Source: Pseudoxanthomonas sp. z9 (lineage in GTDB: Bacteria > Pseudomonadota > Gammaproteobacteria > Xanthomonadales > Xanthomonadaceae). Taken from it: 64,000 nt of DNA. The number at the start of each line of letters is the position of its first letter. Within the stretch, counting starts at the first letter, position 1. The notes under the pieces were generated by a model. That model saw only the letters and a list, made by a program, of their open reading frames with translations, ran no database searches and was not told the origin of the DNA. The stretch covers positions 124,001 to 188,000 of the forward strand of contig NZ_VFID01000014.1 of assembly GCF_006542425.1 (NCBI RefSeq), written 5' to 3'. Positions 8,520 through 18,530 of the stretch are shown here, piece by piece. Both the position numbers and the translations under genes were made by a program.

Positions 8520-9115
8520 CGCCGCGCCTCCAGCCGACGCGCGACATCGGCCACGCGACGACCGAGCGCACGCGCCAGCGCGGCTTCATCGTCGCTGAGC
8601 ACGGGGTCGTCGCTGCCACCGGCCACGTGGCTGGCGCCATAGGGCGAACCGCCGGTGCGGGTGGTGCTCAACAATGTCTCGGTGAACGGAATCCCGACCA
8701 GCACGCAGCCGTGATGCAGCAACGGCAATTGCATCGACAGCAGGGTCGATTCCTGTCCGCCATGCTGGGTCGCGGTGGAGGTGAATACCGCGGCGGGTTT
8801 GTCGACCAGGGTTCCGCTGGCCCATTCCGCGCCCAGGCCGTCGATGAAATGCTTGAGCGGGGCGGCCATGTTGCCGAAGCGGGTGGGGCTGCCGAGGATG
8901 AGGCCGGCGCATTCGACCAGGTCGCGCGCTTCCACGTAGGGCGCGCCTTCCTCGGGGACCGGAGGCGCGGCCTGCTGGGTGACCGGCGCCACGGGCGGCA
9001 CCGTGCGCAGGCGCGCTGCCATGCCCTCGACCTCGCCGATGCCGCGCGCGATCTGCCGGGCCAGGCGGGCTACCGATCCGCCGCGGCTGTAGTAGAGCAC
9101 CAGGATCTCGGCCAT
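8516..9115 (-). CDS. wrbA: NAD(P)H:quinone oxidoreductase WrbA
   Basis: A 199-residue flavodoxin-like protein. The FMN phosphate loop is YYSRGGSVARLA at residues 8-19. The isoalloxazine-contacting loops are GSPTRFGNMAAPLK and TSTATQHGGQEST, both diagnostic of WrbA. The enzyme reduces quinones by two electrons, avoiding semiquinones, and is cytosolic. ATG 9115 gives the canonical MAEILVLYYS start; an in-frame ATG at 9127 would add four residues and has a GAGG closer upstream, so the start is uncertain by four codons. It is first gene of the wrbA-DUF2069-secreted-asparaginase-like operon and diverges from yihY. Confidence 0.93.
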   Translation of the reverse strand: MAEILVLYYSRGGSVARLARQIARGIGEVEGMAARLRTVPPVAPVTQQAAPPVPEEGAPYVEARDLVECAGLILGSPTRFGNMAAPLKHFIDGLGAEWASGTLVDKPAAVFTSTATQHGGQESTLLSMQLPLLHHGCVLVGIPFTETLLSTTRTGGSPYGASHVAGGSDDPVLSDDEAALARALGRRVADVARRLEARR

Positions 9116-9206
9116 GCATCGGTCCATTCGCCTCAGGGCCGCCTAGTATCCCCCGGGGAACGCGGCGATGTCGCGTCGCGGACGCATCGGTTACCCTTTC
9201 GGCGTC

Positions 9207-10480
9207 ATGGAGCCACTGGATTCCGTCAATCGCTGGACCGACCGCCTGCGCGACCGCGCGCGCGCCGGTACCTTCTTCCGTTTCCTGGCCAAGCGTTTCC
9301 TTGACGATCGGCTGTTCCAGGCGGCGGCATCGCTGGCCTACACCACCCTGTTCGCGCTGGTGCCGCTGGCGATGGTGGTGTTCGGGGTGTTGTCGGCATT
9401 CCCGGTGTTCGATCGCTGGAGCGACCAGCTCAGCGACTACATCTTCTCCAACTTCGTGCCCAACGCCGCGCGTTCGGCGGAGATCTACATCAAGCAGTTT
9501 TCCGCCAGCGCGGGCCAGCTCACCGCGGTCGGCGTGATCGTGCTGGTGATTTCCCTGCTGATCACGCTCAACAGCGTCGAGGCGACCTTCAACCGGATCT
9601 GGCGGGTGGCCTCATCGCGGCCCAAGTTCGGCCGCTTTCTGGTGTACTGGACGGTGCTGACCCTGGGCGCGCTGGTGGCGGCGGCGTCGCTGGCCATGTC
9701 GGCCCGTTTCTTCGCCTTGCCGCTGTTCGCGACCAGCGAGGGCCAGGTGCTGCGCACCTTCGTGCTGACCCTGGCGCCGCTGCTGATCGAGTTCGCCGCC
9801 ATCACCATGATCTACCGGGTGGTGCCGCACCGGACCATCAAGCTGCGCTACGCGATGGCCGGCGCCTTGCTGGCCACGGCCCTGCTGGAACTGGTCAAGT
9901 GGGGACTGGGCCTGTACCTGGGCAGCTTCAACACCTACCAGAAGATCTACAGCACCTTCGCCGCGGTGCCGATCCTGCTGATGTGGATCTACCTGTGCTG
10001 GGTGGCGATCCTGATGGGGGCGTCGCTGGCGTCGGCGATGGCGGCCTTCCGTTACCAGCCGGTGTCGATGCGGCTGCCGCTGGGCTACGAAATCTATGGC
10101 CTGCTGCGCATGCTGGGCCGCTTCAACGAAGCCCGCGCGCAGGGCCAGGGCCTGCACAGCGACCAGATCCTGGCGCTGGAACCGATCCTGACCGATTCGC
10201 TGATCCAGCAGATGCTCGGCCAATTGGCCGACATCAACCTGCTGCGCCGGGCCGAGGAGGGCGAATGGCTGCTGGCGCGGGATCTGGACGACATGACCCT
10301 GGCCGAACTCTACGAGGCCTGCCAGTTGCGCATTCCAATCGCCGAGGCGCACCTGCCGTGTCGCGACGATTCGCTCGGCATCGCCGCGCGCCGCGCGCTG
10401 GACGAATTGCGGGTGCCGCTGCGCGAACTGCTCAAGCGCCGGGTCAGCGACATCTATCTGGATTCCAACGAGGACAATCG

Positions 10481-10484
<4 letters not shown>
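9207..10484 (+). CDS. YihY/UPF0761 family inner-membrane protein
   Basis: A 425-residue protein with about six membrane helices in residues 35-285 and a soluble C-terminal region of about 140 residues. The family signature AASLAYTTLFALVPLAMVVFGVLSAFP is present near residue 40, and SFNTYQKIYSTFAAVPILLMWIY near residue 245. It belongs to the YihY/BrkB-like family, formerly confused with ribonuclease BN; its role is unsettled. ATG 9207 (MEPLDSV) is used; the frame is open further upstream without support. The stop overlaps the next gene's ATG (ATGA), linking it with a TlpA-like lipoprotein and acylphosphatase. Confidence 0.9.
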
Positions 10485-11061
<577 letters not shown>

Positions 11062-11062
<1 letters not shown>

Positions 11063-11328
11063 TGGACGCGGTCCGTTTCCTGATCGAAGGCAAGGTGCAG
11101 GGCGTGTTCTTCCGCGCCTCCACCCGTGAGCAGGCGCGCCGACTGGGCCTGGCGGGCATGGCGCGGAACCTGCCGGATGGACGCGTGGAAGTGATTGCGG
11201 CCGGCGAGCCGGAGGCCATCGAGACGCTGGCGGGCTGGCTGCACCATGGTCCGCCACAGGCGCGGGTCGAGCGGGTGGAACGCTCGCCGTGGACCACGCC
11301 GGTGCCGCCGGGATTCGACGTCGGCTGA
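11062..11328 (+). CDS. acyP: Acylphosphatase
   Basis: An 88-residue protein covering the whole acylphosphatase fold. The phosphate-binding signature GKVQGVFFRAST holds the catalytic arginine, and the later GMARNLPDGRVEV holds the catalytic asparagine. It hydrolyses carboxyl-phosphate bonds such as acetyl phosphate or 1,3-bisphosphoglycerate in the cytosol. The start overlaps the TlpA-like stop by one base. A terminator follows 17 bases after the stop. Confidence 0.95.
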
Positions 11329-11345
11329 AGCGCGCTCGCATAACA

Positions 11346-11373
11346 AAAGAGGCGGCCTGGTGGCCGCCTCTTT
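11346..11373. terminator. Bidirectional terminator after acyP
   Basis: A 12-bp perfect stem (AAAGAGGCGGCC and its complement) with loop TGGT and T/A runs on both sides. It serves acyP and the convergent gene ending at 11396. Confidence 0.88.
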
Positions 11374-11395
11374 GTTTGCGCTGGATCGATCCGGC

Positions 11396-12100
11396 CTACT
11401 TCTTGCCGTGGCCGTTGCCCTTGTCCTTGCCACCCTGTCCTTGTCCCTGACCGTGGCCCTTGCCCTTGCCGCCGCCGCTTTGCACCGGAGGACCGTGCTC
11501 GCCGCCGCGGCCCTTGTCGGAGGCCGCGTGGCCGTTGCCCTGCGCCGGACGCGAGTTCTTGCCGCCGCCGTTGCCGTTGCCGGCATTCGCCGGCTTGCCC
11601 TTGCCAGGACCATGCTTGGACCAGTCGACATGCACGTTGCGATCCACCGCGACCGGATAGCCCCAGCGGTCATAGGTGCGCGAGAAGCCATTCTTCAGCG
11701 CATGGAATTGCGACGAGCCGGGCTTGATGCCCATGCGCTTGGCGATGGCGCCCCAGCCCTGGCCGGGATTGCGCTCGTACTCATGGACGACGTCGATGCA
11801 GGGCAGGCGCAGGATGTGCGCGATGGCGCAGGCGTAGTAGATGTCGCCCGCCGACCAGCGCCGGCCGAACAGATCCGTCACCAGCGAGCGCGGCGCACCG
11901 TAATAACCGGTCATCTCGTCGATGAAGGGCTCGCGGTAGCGCGAACCGTAGTCGTTGATCTCGATCAGGCGGGTATCCACCCACGCATCGCCCGTGCGGA
12001 AGTTGTAGCCGACCACCTGCGCATCCGCGGCCGAGGCGGTGGCAAGCAGCAGGCCGGCGCACAGCGCCAGCAGCGGTCTGGAATGGCGAACGGTATTCAT
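11396..12100 (-). CDS. Secreted protein with Gly/Lys/His/Asn-rich low-complexity tail
   Basis: A 234-residue protein. Residues 1-27 are a signal peptide (hydrophobic core LLALCAGLLLATASA). Residues about 28-158 look globular, with YNFRTGDAWVDTRLIEIND, a possible cysteine pair (Cys91, Cys101) and WGAIAKRMGIKPGSSQFH. Residues 161-234 are a highly basic, glycine-rich tail with GKGKGHGQGQGQGG and GNGHGKK repeats, probably disordered. I do not recognise the globular domain. The tail could bind polyanions or metal, which is inference only. AGGAG stands upstream of ATG 12100, supporting this start over the longer open frame. It has its own upstream region and a shared terminator. Confidence 0.75.
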   Translation of the reverse strand: MNTVRHSRPLLALCAGLLLATASAADAQVVGYNFRTGDAWVDTRLIEINDYGSRYREPFIDEMTGYYGAPRSLVTDLFGRRWSAGDIYYACAIAHILRLPCIDVVHEYERNPGQGWGAIAKRMGIKPGSSQFHALKNGFSRTYDRWGYPVAVDRNVHVDWSKHGPGKGKPANAGNGNGGGKNSRPAQGNGHAASDKGRGGEHGPPVQSGGGKGKGHGQGQGQGGKDKGNGHGKK

Positions 12101-12243
12101 GGGCACTCCTTTTGCAGGTGCGTTGCTGATGCATCGCAGGGTGCGGCGAGTCTTGGGAGAACGGACTGAATCGGCGGTGAAACGACTTACGTAACCGGCG
12201 TTCCACATGGGAAACATTCAGCCCCGCAGGCCGGCAGCGCAGG

Positions 12244-13020
12244 TCAAATCGGAAACGGCTTGATCGGCTTGAGCACGCCGTACTTTTCCTTCTGCGGCTT
12301 GCCCTTCAGCGGCGGAAGGCCGAAGGTTTCCAACTGCACATGGGTGTCGGGCAGGCGATCCAGCAGGTCGCGGATCAGGGTCAGCCGTCCGCGTCGCTGG
12401 TCGTTGAAGTCGACCAGCGTCCACGGCGCATCAGTGGTGTGCGTGGCCTTGAACATGGCTTCGCGGGCGGTGGTGTAGTCCGCGTATTTCTCGCGCGCCT
12501 TCAGATCGATGGGTGAGAGTTTCCAGCTCTTGAGCGGTTCCTCGGCGCGTTCGGCGAAGCGCTCTTCCTGGCGCGCCTGGTCAACCGCCAGCCAGTACTT
12601 GAACAGCAGGATGCCGTCGTCCACCAGCAGCTTCTCGAAGATCGGCACCTGGGCCAGGAACCGGCGATACTCGGTGGCGGTGCAGAAGCCCATTACCTTT
12701 TCCACCCCGGCGCGGTTGTACCAGCTGCGATCGAACAGCACGATTTCGCCCGCCGCCGGCAGATGGGCGATGTAACGCTGCAGGTACCACTGGGTGCTCT
12801 CGCGTTCGCCGGGCTTGGGTAGCGCGGCCACATGGCACTGGCGCGGATTGAGGTGTTCGCGGATGGCGTTGATGGCGCCGCCCTTGCCGGCGGTATCGCG
12901 GCCTTCCATCAACACCACGATGCGCGCGCCCGCGTGCGCGGCCCAGCGTGCCATCGCCGCCAGCTCCAGTTGCAACGGCTTGAGCAACTGCTCGTATTCC
13001 TTGCGCTTGAGTTCCTTCAT
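12244..13020 (-). CDS. ppk2: Polyphosphate kinase 2 (PPK2 family)
   Basis: A 258-residue P-loop protein. The Walker A region is EGRDTAGKGGAI at residues 39-50, the lid/arginine region includes KPGERESTQWYLQRY, and the Walker B-like motif is DRSWYNRAGVEKVMGF. PPK2 enzymes transfer phosphate between polyphosphate and nucleoside mono- or diphosphates. The single domain of this length is typical, but the exact nucleotide preference cannot be assigned by eye. The start ATG overlaps the stop of a small HTH gene (ATGA), so its translation is probably coupled to that regulator. Confidence 0.92.
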   Translation of the reverse strand: MKELKRKEYEQLLKPLQLELAAMARWAAHAGARIVVLMEGRDTAGKGGAINAIREHLNPRQCHVAALPKPGERESTQWYLQRYIAHLPAAGEIVLFDRSWYNRAGVEKVMGFCTATEYRRFLAQVPIFEKLLVDDGILLFKYWLAVDQARQEERFAERAEEPLKSWKLSPIDLKAREKYADYTTAREAMFKATHTTDAPWTLVDFNDQRRGRLTLIRDLLDRLPDTHVQLETFGLPPLKGKPQKEKYGVLKPIKPFPI

Positions 13021-13367
13021 GGGGTCTTCTTCCGGCGGTTCTGGCGGGTGGTGCCGGCCATGCCGCGCGCCACTTCCAGCAGCGCGCCCTGCTGGCGGGA
13101 ATTCAGTTCGCGGTACGCGGCCAGCAGATCGTGTTCGCCGCGCGTGCGCGCCGGATCCAGCTGGGTGGCCAGTTCCGCCAGCAACGCGCCGGCCGGTACG
13201 CCGAACGCGCGGGCGAGGGCGGCCAGCTGATCCTTGCCGGGCAGCTTGTCGCCGCTCATCCACGATCGGACGGTCGCGGCGCCGACCTTGGGAATGGCGG
13301 TGGCGATGTCGGCGGCGCTGAGTCCGCTGGCCTTGGCGAGCATGCGCAGGGTGGCGTCGATGGACAT
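13017..13367 (-). CDS. Small XRE-family HTH regulator
   Basis: A 116-residue protein whose residues about 5-68 form a Cro/C1-type helix-turn-helix (LRMLAKASGLSAADIATAIP, GAATVRSWMSGDKLPGKDQLAALARAFGV). The C-terminal part is helical and ends in a basic RQNRRKKTP tail. ATG 13367 has AGGA six bases upstream and is preferred over the in-frame ATG at 13385, which has AGGA adjacent to it. It overlaps ppk2 by four bases downstream and begins 15 bases after the moaB stop. It may regulate this cluster; its target is not shown. Confidence 0.82.
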   Translation of the reverse strand: MSIDATLRMLAKASGLSAADIATAIPKVGAATVRSWMSGDKLPGKDQLAALARAFGVPAGALLAELATQLDPARTRGEHDLLAAYRELNSRQQGALLEVARGMAGTTRQNRRKKTP

Positions 13368-13381
13368 GGCCGTTCCTGTAG

Positions 13382-13900
13382 TCATTCCTTGAGGCGGGGC
13401 CGCAGGGTGGCGAGGTTGCAGGGCCGGGTGCGGGCGTCGAGTTGTGCGGAGATGATGCGTTCCCAGGCCGTGCGGCAGGCCGAGGTGGAGCCGGGCAGGC
13501 AGAACAGGAAAGTGCCGTTGGCAAGTCCGGCGAAGGCGCGCGACTGCAGCGAGGACGTACCGATTTCCTCGAAGCTGATCGCGCGGAACAACTCGCCAAA
13601 GCCCGGCATCTCCTTGTCGAGCAGCGGCAGCAGGGCTTCCGGGGTGGAATCGCGGCCGGTGAAGCCGGTGCCGCCGGTGACGAGGATGCCGTCCACCGCC
13701 GGATCCGCGATCCAGCGCGAAACCAGTGCACGCAGCTGGTAGCGGTCGTCCGGGAGCAGGCTGCGCTCGGCGATCCGGTGGCCGGCGTCGGTGGCGGCGT
13801 TGGCGAGGTAGTCGCCGCTGCCGTCCTCGGCCAGGGTGCGGCTGTCGGAGACGGTCAGCAGGGCGAGGCGCAGGGGCAGGAAGTCGTTGGCATGGCTCAT
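13382..13900 (-). CDS. moaB: Molybdenum cofactor biosynthesis protein MoaB
   Basis: A 172-residue MoaB/MogA-fold protein. The signatures LLTVSDSRTLAEDGSGDYL near the N-terminus, ILVTGGTGFTGRDSTPEAL in the middle and FCLPGSTSACRTAWE near the end form the molybdopterin-binding pocket. Members adenylylate molybdopterin or play an accessory role in Moco synthesis. ATG 13900 (MSHANDF) is used. No other mo-genes are in the window. It is the likely first gene of a moaB-XRE-ppk2 transcription unit. Confidence 0.92.
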   Translation of the reverse strand: MSHANDFLPLRLALLTVSDSRTLAEDGSGDYLANAATDAGHRIAERSLLPDDRYQLRALVSRWIADPAVDGILVTGGTGFTGRDSTPEALLPLLDKEMPGFGELFRAISFEEIGTSSLQSRAFAGLANGTFLFCLPGSTSACRTAWERIISAQLDARTRPCNLATLRPRLKE

Positions 13901-14002
13901 GCCGGCAGCGTAAGGGCTGGCCGGCTGGCCTTTCAATGGTGCCCGTTCACGACCGCCGCGCGTCCCTCGCCATCGCAGGGGTATCCGTGCCGCAAAATGG
14001 CT

Positions 14003-14455
14003 TCAGGCATCCAGCGGAAGCCGGAATCGCAGGGTGCCGTCATACGGCTCCCAGCCCAGGTGCCGATACAGTGCCTGGGCGGTACGGTTGTCGTGATCGG
14101 TTTCCAGTTCCAGGCGCGCGGCACCCGAATCCCGGCCAAACGCCGCCGCGGCGTCCAGCAATGTCCGCGCCACGCCCTGGCGGCGGGCCTCGCGAACGAC
14201 ATACAGGTCGTTGAGCACCCAGATGCGTACCGCGCGCACGGAGGAGAACGAAGGAAACAACTGGGTGAACCCCAGCAGGCGGCCGTCGTCCTCGGCGACG
14301 AAGATCACCGACTCCTCGCGCGCCAGCCGCTCGTGGATGAACGTCGACGCCAGCGTGGCGCCCGGGGCCTGCTCGTAGAACTGCCGGTACAGATCGAACA
14401 GTGGCGCGATCGCGCCCGCGTCGGCCAGGGTCGCGCGTCGTACCGTGATGCTCAT
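14003..14455 (-). CDS. GNAT-family N-acetyltransferase
   Basis: A 150-residue single GNAT domain. The acetyl-CoA pyrophosphate loop is [18 protein letters not shown] (R-x-Q-G-V-A pattern), preceded by the usual beta strands LLGFTQLFP and WVLNDLYVV. The C-terminal [13 protein letters not shown] segment is typical. The substrate is unknown. The ATG overlaps the prfA stop by four bases, so it is the third gene of a hemA-prfA-GNAT unit. Note that this locus commonly carries prmC in other gammaproteobacteria; this protein is not a methyltransferase. Confidence 0.85.
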   Translation of the reverse strand: MSITVRRATLADAGAIAPLFDLYRQFYEQAPGATLASTFIHERLAREESVIFVAEDDGRLLGFTQLFPSFSSVRAVRIWVLNDLYVVREARRQGVARTLLDAAAAFGRDSGAARLELETDHDNRTAQALYRHLGWEPYDGTLRFRLPLDA

Positions 14456-15537
14456 GCCGCCTCCGTCAGTCGGGCCAGTTCGTCGGCCTGGTATTCGCGG
14501 GTCAGGCGATCCACCAGCGGATCCAGATCGCCTTCCATGATGTTGGGCAGATCGTACAGGGTCAGGCCCTCGACCCGGTGATCGGTGATCCGGCCCTGCG
14601 GGAAGTTGTAGGTGCGGATGCGCTGGCTGCGGTCACCGCTGCCGACCTGCAACCGCCGCGAGGCGGCCTGGGCGGCCTGCTGCTTGCTGCGCTCGGCGTC
14701 GAGCAGTTGCGCCTTCAGCCGCTTCATCGCCTTGTCCCGGTTGGCGTGCTGGCTGCGCTCGGTCTGGCACTCGACCACCACACCGGTGGGGACGTGGGTG
14801 ATGCGGATGGCCGATTCGGTCTTGTTGACGTGCTGGCCACCGGCGCCGGAGGAGCGGAAGGTGTCGATCCTCAAATCCGCTGGATTGATGGTGACATCCT
14901 CGACCTCGTCCACGTCGGGGATGATCGCCACCGTCGCCGCCGAGGTATGGATGCGGCCCTGTGATTCGGTTTCGGGCACGCGTTGCACGCGGTGGGTGCC
15001 GGACTCGAACTTGAGTCGCGAGAACGCGCCACGCCCGCTGACCTTGGCCACGATTTCCTTGTAGCCGCCATGCTCGCCGGGATTGTCGGACTCGATCTCC
15101 ACCCGCCAGCCCTGGCGTTCGGCATAGCGTGCATACATGCGGAACAGGTCGCCGGCGAAGATGGCCGCCTCGTCGCCGCCGGTGCCGGCGCGCACTTCCA
15201 GGAACAGGTTGCCGTCGTCGCGGTTGTCGCGCGGCACCAGCAGCAGCGACAGTTCGTCTTCCAGTTCGGCCAGGCGCGCGCGCGCGGTGGCGATTTCCTC
15301 TTCCGCCAGTTCGGCCAGGTCCGGATCCCCGCGCATCGCCTCGGCCGAGGCCAGGTCGCGCTTGGCCTTGGCTTCCTCCGCCAGCGCCAGCGCCACTGGT
15401 TCCAGTTGCGCGAACTCGCGCGAATAGTTGCGGAAACGGTCGTTGTCGCCGGCCACGCCGGGGTCGGCCAGCAGGCGTTCCAGTTCTTCGCGGCGTTCGG
15501 CCAGCACTTCGAGTTTACGGCGCAGCGTCGGCGTCAT
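14452..15537 (-). CDS. prfA: Peptide chain release factor 1
   Basis: A 361-residue class I release factor recognising UAA and UAG. The peptidyl-hydrolysis motif GGQ is at residues 233-235 ([12 protein letters not shown]). The codon-recognition tripeptide is Pro-Glu-Thr at 188-190 ([15 protein letters not shown]), a PxT form as expected for RF1 rather than the SPF of RF2. ATG 15537 lies inside the end of hemA: the two genes overlap by 23 bases in different frames. The order hemA-prfA is widely conserved in gammaproteobacteria. The stop overlaps the GNAT start. Confidence 0.97.
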   Translation of the reverse strand: MTPTLRRKLEVLAERREELERLLADPGVAGDNDRFRNYSREFAQLEPVALALAEEAKAKRDLASAEAMRGDPDLAELAEEEIATARARLAELEDELSLLLVPRDNRDDGNLFLEVRAGTGGDEAAIFAGDLFRMYARYAERQGWRVEIESDNPGEHGGYKEIVAKVSGRGAFSRLKFESGTHRVQRVPETESQGRIHTSAATVAIIPDVDEVEDVTINPADLRIDTFRSSGAGGQHVNKTESAIRITHVPTGVVVECQTERSQHANRDKAMKRLKAQLLDAERSKQQAAQAASRRLQVGSGDRSQRIRTYNFPQGRITDHRVEGLTLYDLPNIMEGDLDPLVDRLTREYQADELARLTEAA

Positions 15538-16795
15538 CGGGCTTCTTGGAATGGGAGTAGGGCGCCTTTTCCGGGAACAGGCGATCGGCCGCGCGCGCCA
15601 GTTCGGCATCGCCGGTCAGCGCGGCCTCGCGCAGCGCGGCGGTCGGCGGATGCAGCAGCCGGTTGGTCAGCGAGTGGGCCAGGAATTCCAGCACCGCTTC
15701 CGGATCGCGGCCGTTGGACAGCTGCTGGCGGGCCTTGGCCAAGACGTCGTCGCGTGCCTGTTCGCCATGCGCGCGCAGGCGCTTGAGCGGCTCCTGGCGG
15801 CTGCTGGCGTGCAGGGTTTCGACGAAGCGGGCGACCTGCAGTTCGATGATCGCCTCGGCGGCGTCGGCGGCCTCGCGGCGGCTGCGGCGGTTGTCCTCGA
15901 CCGCGCGTTCCAGATCGTCGACCGTGTACAGGTAGGCGTCGTTGAGGTCGGCCACATCGGCGGCGATATCGCGCGGGACCGCCAGATCGAACAGCAGCAT
16001 CGGCTTGTGCCGGCGGCGCGCCAGCGCCTGCTCGACGTGCGCGCGCAGCAGGATCGGTTCGCGCGCGGCGGTCGCTGAAAACACCACGTCGGCCTCCGCC
16101 AGGTGGCGTTCCAGCTCGCCCAGCGGCAGCGCGTAACCGCCGTGCCGGCTGGCCAGCTCCTGCGCGTGGGCAAGCGTGCGGTTGGCGATCAGCAGCCGCC
16201 GCACCCGGCCTTCACTGAGATGCTTGGCGGCGAGTTCGATGGTTTCGCCGGCGCCGACCAGCAGCACGGTCGAATCGCTGAGGCGGGCAAAGGAATCCTG
16301 CGCCAGGCGCACCGCGGTGGACGCCACCGACACCGGATTGGCGCCCACGCGTGTATCGGTGCGGGCGCGCTTGGCGACGGCGAAGGTCTGCTGGAACAGC
16401 CGGTCCAGGCGACTGCCCAGCGCGCCGTGCTCGCGCGCGTTGGCCCAGGCGTCCTTCACCTGGCCGAGAATCTGCGGTTCCCCCAGCACCATCGAGTCCA
16501 GTCCGGTCGCGACCCGGAACAGGTGGCGCACGGCGTCGGCGTCGCGATGGCGGTACAGATAGGCCTCCAGCCCGTCGGCGTGGGTGGCCAGCCAGTTCGC
16601 CAGCACCTGCCCATCGTCGGCCACCGCGTACAGTTCGGTGCGGTTGCAGGTCGACAGCAGCGCGGCTTCCTCGACCTGCGGCAGGGCGCGCAACGCGGAC
16701 AGCGCCGACGGCAACGCGCCGGCGTCGAACGCCACGCGTTCGCGCAGTTCGACCGGCGCGGTCTGGTGATTCAGTCCGAGGACCCACAACGTCAT
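15515..16795 (-). CDS. hemA: Glutamyl-tRNA reductase
   Basis: A 426-residue enzyme reducing glutamyl-tRNA(Glu) to glutamate-1-semialdehyde, the first committed step of the C5 haem pathway. The active-site cysteine is Cys50 in [13 protein letters not shown]. The NADPH domain shows [16 protein letters not shown] and the C-terminal dimerisation helices follow. The C-terminus ([17 protein letters not shown]) extends over the prfA start. Orientation is divergent from the TPR-lolB-ispE operon, the common hemA/lolB layout of gammaproteobacteria. No regulatory element is evident in the 67-bp divergent gap apart from an AT-rich TAAAAT-like box. Confidence 0.97.
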   Translation of the reverse strand: MTLWVLGLNHQTAPVELRERVAFDAGALPSALSALRALPQVEEAALLSTCNRTELYAVADDGQVLANWLATHADGLEAYLYRHRDADAVRHLFRVATGLDSMVLGEPQILGQVKDAWANAREHGALGSRLDRLFQQTFAVAKRARTDTRVGANPVSVASTAVRLAQDSFARLSDSTVLLVGAGETIELAAKHLSEGRVRRLLIANRTLAHAQELASRHGGYALPLGELERHLAEADVVFSATAAREPILLRAHVEQALARRRHKPMLLFDLAVPRDIAADVADLNDAYLYTVDDLERAVEDNRRSRREAADAAEAIIELQVARFVETLHASSRQEPLKRLRAHGEQARDDVLAKARQQLSNGRDPEAVLEFLAHSLTNRLLHPPTAALREAALTGDAELARAADRLFPEKAPYSHSKKPDDADAAP

Positions 16796-16862
16796 CGTTC
16801 AGGTGCTTGCGCTAAGCTGCTGGCTGGTAAGTGGCCGCTATTTTACGGCCCACGTGAGTCTC

Positions 16863-18530
16863 ATGCCCGCAATATTGCGTCTCAGCCTGGTGCTTTCCTT
16901 GCTGTTGGCCCTGTCCGGCCCCGCGTTGGCCTCGCGCAAGGCGGCGCCGGCGCGGGACGATGCCCTCACCACGGTGATGGCGGGCGAGTTCGCGCTCCAG
17001 GCCGGGCAGCTGTCGGAAGCCTCCCGCTGGTACCTGGAAGCGGCCCGCGCCACCGAGGATGCCGGGCTGGCCGAGCGTGCCACCCGCATCGCCCTGCTTT
17101 CCAACGACGACGCCGGCGCCACCGAGGCGCTCAAGCTGTGGCGCGCCCGCGCGCCGAAGTCGCTGGCCATGCGCGGCGCCGAAGCCACCCTGGCGCTGCG
17201 CCGGGGCGACGCCCGTGCCGCCCGCCGGGAACTGGGCACGCTGATGGCCTCGCCCGACGAGATGGGCTGGCGCTACGCGCTGACCGCGCTGGGCAGCGGC
17301 GGCAAGGATCCGGAGCTGCCGGCGAAACTGCTGGGCGAACTGGTCGACGGCAACACCATTCCCGCCCAGTTGCAGGCCTGGTTGGCGTTCGCTGGATTGG
17401 CCCAGCAGCTGGAGCAGCCGGAACTGTCGCGCCGGATCGTCGGCAGCGTGGTGGACCGCTTCCCGCAGGAGCCGCGCGTGGTGCTGCTGCACGCGGCCCA
17501 GCTGCGGCGTTCCGGCGACGAGGCCGAGGCGCGCAAGGTGTTGGGCGGACTGGGCCCGGACATACTGGAAAAGCCCGAACTCCGTTTGGCGGTGGCGGCC
17601 GAGTACGAGGCGCTGGGAGATTCCGCGGCCGCCGCGGCGACCCTGGCGAAAGGGCCGCAGGACGACCAGAGCTACGCGCTGCGGGCCTCGCTGCTGGCCA
17701 AGGCCGACAACACCACCGCATTGACCGCGCTGTACGACGAACTGCGCCGCGAGGCCAGCGAGCCTGATGGCGGCCGCAGGTTGCTGCTGGGGCAGATGGC
17801 CGAGTTCCTCAAGCGGCCGCAGGAAGCGCTGGACTGGTACCGCAGCGTGCCGGCCGGCAGCGCCCGCTCGGAGGCGCGCCTGCGCGCCGCCAACACCCTC
17901 TACGAACTGGACAGCAAGGCCCAGGCCTTCCAGGAACTGCGCACCCTGCAGGGTGATGCCTCGGCCGACGACGATGCCCGCCGCAACGCCTACCTGCTGG
18001 AAGCCGAACTGCGCCAGAAAAACGGTGACGACGCCGGCGAACTGGACGTGTTCGCGCGCGGCCTGGCGGCCTATCCGGACGACATCGAGATCCTCTATGC
18101 GCGTGGCCTGGCGTGGGAACGGCGCGATCGCGTCGATCGCGCGGAGGCCGATTTCCGCAAGATCCTGGTCATCGATCCGGAGAACACCGCCACCCTCAAC
18201 GCGCTCGGCTACACCCTGGCCGATCGCACCCAGCGCTACCAGGAAGCGCTGGAGCTGATCGATCGCGCGCGGGTGGCCGAACCCGAGAACGCCGCCATCA
18301 TCGACAGCTACGGCTGGGTGCTGTACCGGCTGGGACGGTTGCCGGAGGCGCTGGTGCAATTGCGCCGTGCCTTCACCCTGCAGAAGGATCCCGAGATCGC
18401 CGCGCACGTCGGCGAAGTGCTGTGGGTGATGGGGCAGAAGGACGAGGCGCGCAAGTATTTCGACGAGGCGCGCAAGCTCGACCCTGAAAACCGCTCGCTG
18501 CAGCGGGCGCTGGAGAAGACCGGAGCATGA
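16863..18530 (+). CDS. Exported tetratricopeptide-repeat protein
   Basis: A 555-residue protein with a signal peptide (LRLSLVLSLLLALSGPALA). The rest is helical repeats of about 34 residues, clearest in the last third: LYARGLAWERRDRVDRAEADFRKILVIDPENTATLNALGYTLA and the following units with the A-x-x-Y/W-x-x-A pattern. It probably scaffolds protein contacts in the periplasm or at the outer membrane. A TPR gene before lolB is usual in this family, and the ATGA overlap with lolB suggests a linked envelope role. ATG 16863 is chosen at the start of the signal peptide. Confidence 0.88.
   Translation: MPAILRLSLVLSLLLALSGPALASRKAAPARDDALTTVMAGEFALQAGQLSEASRWYLEAARATEDAGLAERATRIALLSNDDAGATEALKLWRARAPKSLAMRGAEATLALRRGDARAARRELGTLMASPDEMGWRYALTALGSGGKDPELPAKLLGELVDGNTIPAQLQAWLAFAGLAQQLEQPELSRRIVGSVVDRFPQEPRVVLLHAAQLRRSGDEAEARKVLGGLGPDILEKPELRLAVAAEYEALGDSAAAAATLAKGPQDDQSYALRASLLAKADNTTALTALYDELRREASEPDGGRRLLLGQMAEFLKRPQEALDWYRSVPAGSARSEARLRAANTLYELDSKAQAFQELRTLQGDASADDDARRNAYLLEAELRQKNGDDAGELDVFARGLAAYPDDIEILYARGLAWERRDRVDRAEADFRKILVIDPENTATLNALGYTLADRTQRYQEALELIDRARVAEPENAAIIDSYGWVLYRLGRLPEALVQLRRAFTLQKDPEIAAHVGEVLWVMGQKDEARKYFDEARKLDPENRSLQRALEKTGA

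Noticed and set aside
14590-14980. Unusual Pro-Glu-Thr tripeptide and GGQ region in RF1
   Set aside because: PxT with variable middle residue is normal for RF1, and GGQ is intact; no sign of altered stop-codon use in the window, where TGA, TAA and TAG all end genes.
15515-15537. 23-base hemA-prfA overlap as a possible sequencing frameshift
   Set aside because: Both proteins are full length with normal ends, and overlap of these two genes is common in related bacteria.
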